Source: JANMDS01 sp031430575
GTDB lineage: Bacteria; Pseudomonadota; Gammaproteobacteria; Burkholderiales; Casimicrobiaceae
Assembly: GCA_031430575.1 (NCBI GenBank)
Contig: JANPBT010000029.1
Span: 1-50,889, forward strand
Direction of reading: 5' to 3'
Length of the DNA: 50,889 nt
Position numbers and translations under genes: made by a program. Shown piece after piece: positions 49,431 to 50,889 of the stretch; the stretch's first letter is position 1; the number at the start of each line of letters is the position of its first letter. The notes below the pieces were generated by a model, which did not search any database, was not told the DNA's origin, and saw only the letters and a list, made by a program, of their open reading frames with translations.

Positions 49431-49506
49431 TGGCAGGGGCGGAGGGTCTCGAACCCCCGACCTACGGTTTTGGAGACCGTCGCTCTTCCAGCTGAGCTAC
49501 ACCCCT
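49431..49506 (-). tRNA. tRNA-Trp (anticodon CCA)
   Basis: The complement of 49431-49506 folds as a tRNA. Acceptor arm AGGGGTG pairs with CGCCCCT; the D-arm contains GCTCAGCTGGAAGAGC. Anticodon stem ACGGT/ACCGT encloses loop CTCCAAA with anticodon CCA, the T-arm has GGTTCGA, and CCA is encoded. Placement between tuf and secE is typical. Confidence 0.97.
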
Positions 49507-49635
49507 AAAAACACTACTTTTGCGCGTCTTAAAAAGCACAGTAAATCTAACGACGCCACCGAACTCATCAAACCCAAGAGGCATCGCTCTGTATAACGAT
49601 GCGATGCGAAAGACGCGAGATTGCTAAAAGCGCAC

Positions 49636-49685
49636 TACCTGCGGCGCAGATTAGGGCGTTTTAGGCCGAATTCTGCGCCGCAGGT
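49636..49685. repeat. Inverted repeat pair between tuf and tRNA-Trp
   Basis: The copies at 49636-49648 (+) and 49674-49685 (- ; last base T) form a stem of at least 14 bases. They start ten bases after the tuf stop, so this is the likely tuf terminator or processing site. Confidence 0.88.
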
Positions 49686-49695
49686 TTACTAAAAT

Positions 49696-50886
<1,191 letters not shown>

Positions 50887-50889
50887 GAT

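Noticed and set aside
168..49685. CRISPR array as an explanation of the repeats
   Set aside because: Spacing is irregular over tens of kilobases, both orientations occur equally and copies lie inside genes; no cas genes are present.
168..49685. REP/MITE-type transposable repeat as an explanation
   Set aside because: The unit is only about 20 bp, shows no target duplications, no longer hairpin element and no RAYT transposase in the window. It stays possible that a transposase lies elsewhere.

Overview
This window comes from a betaproteobacterial chromosome, probably near Burkholderiales. The evidence is the gene order tuf - tRNA-Trp - secE - nusG - rplKAJL - rpoBC, a one-piece tmRNA, a Bug-type solute receptor, DUF4148 and DUF3570/DUF4266 proteins, and the moderately GC-rich codon use. 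No species can be named from the sequence alone.

Layout. 1-116: start of leuS (minus). 242-2158: LysR regulator divergent from a DUF4148 protein and a DoxX membrane protein. 2163-4553: a small minus-strand cluster that looks like a graspetide (omega-ester-containing RiPP) locus. It has an ATP-grasp peptide ligase, an exported EreA/ChaN-superfamily protein and, upstream, a candidate precursor split by one frameshift. 4824-9391: PhyH dioxygenase, NAD/SAF-domain oxidoreductase, YjgN (DUF898) and an M48 protease. 9538-16432: envelope redox genes (DsbD; a c-type cytochrome/DUF5648 protein; TlpA-DUF4266-DUF3570-ApbE; a second redoxin). 16532-21895: mfd and a hybrid histidine kinase on the minus strand. 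22005-22366: ssrA (tmRNA).

22367-30406: an island of about 8 kb inserted in the 3' end of ssrA. It is bounded by a 19-bp direct repeat and carries a P4-type integrase, a RelE/NadS-like toxin-antitoxin pair, an orphan antidote preceded by a toxin remnant, an AlpA regulator, a primase-helicase followed by a 105-nt inverted repeat, a GIY-YIG (T5orf172) membrane protein and an orphan HTH protein. 30550-37217: housekeeping and scattered metabolic genes (PGDYG protein, GNAT, Tat-exported protein, enolase-superfamily enzyme, Bug receptor, dut, tcdA, PhnD-like receptor). 37384-50886: rpoC, rpoB, rplL, rplJ, rplA, rplK, nusG, secE, tRNA-Trp and tuf, all minus.

The strongest unexplained signal runs through the whole window. 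A short motif, consensus AATACCTGCGGCGCAGATTT with invariant core TACCTGCGGCGCA, occurs 31 times exactly and three more times with one mismatch, 17 copies on each strand. Copies lie in intergenic gaps and inside coding sequences in several reading frames, and six gaps hold inverted pairs that can form long hairpins. None lies in the rpoB, rpoC, tuf or ribosomal-protein reading frames. Its size, density and placement resemble the DNA uptake sequences of Neisseriaceae and Pasteurellaceae, but the motif differs from the ones I know. I propose a DNA-uptake-type or comparable genome-wide signal; this is inference.
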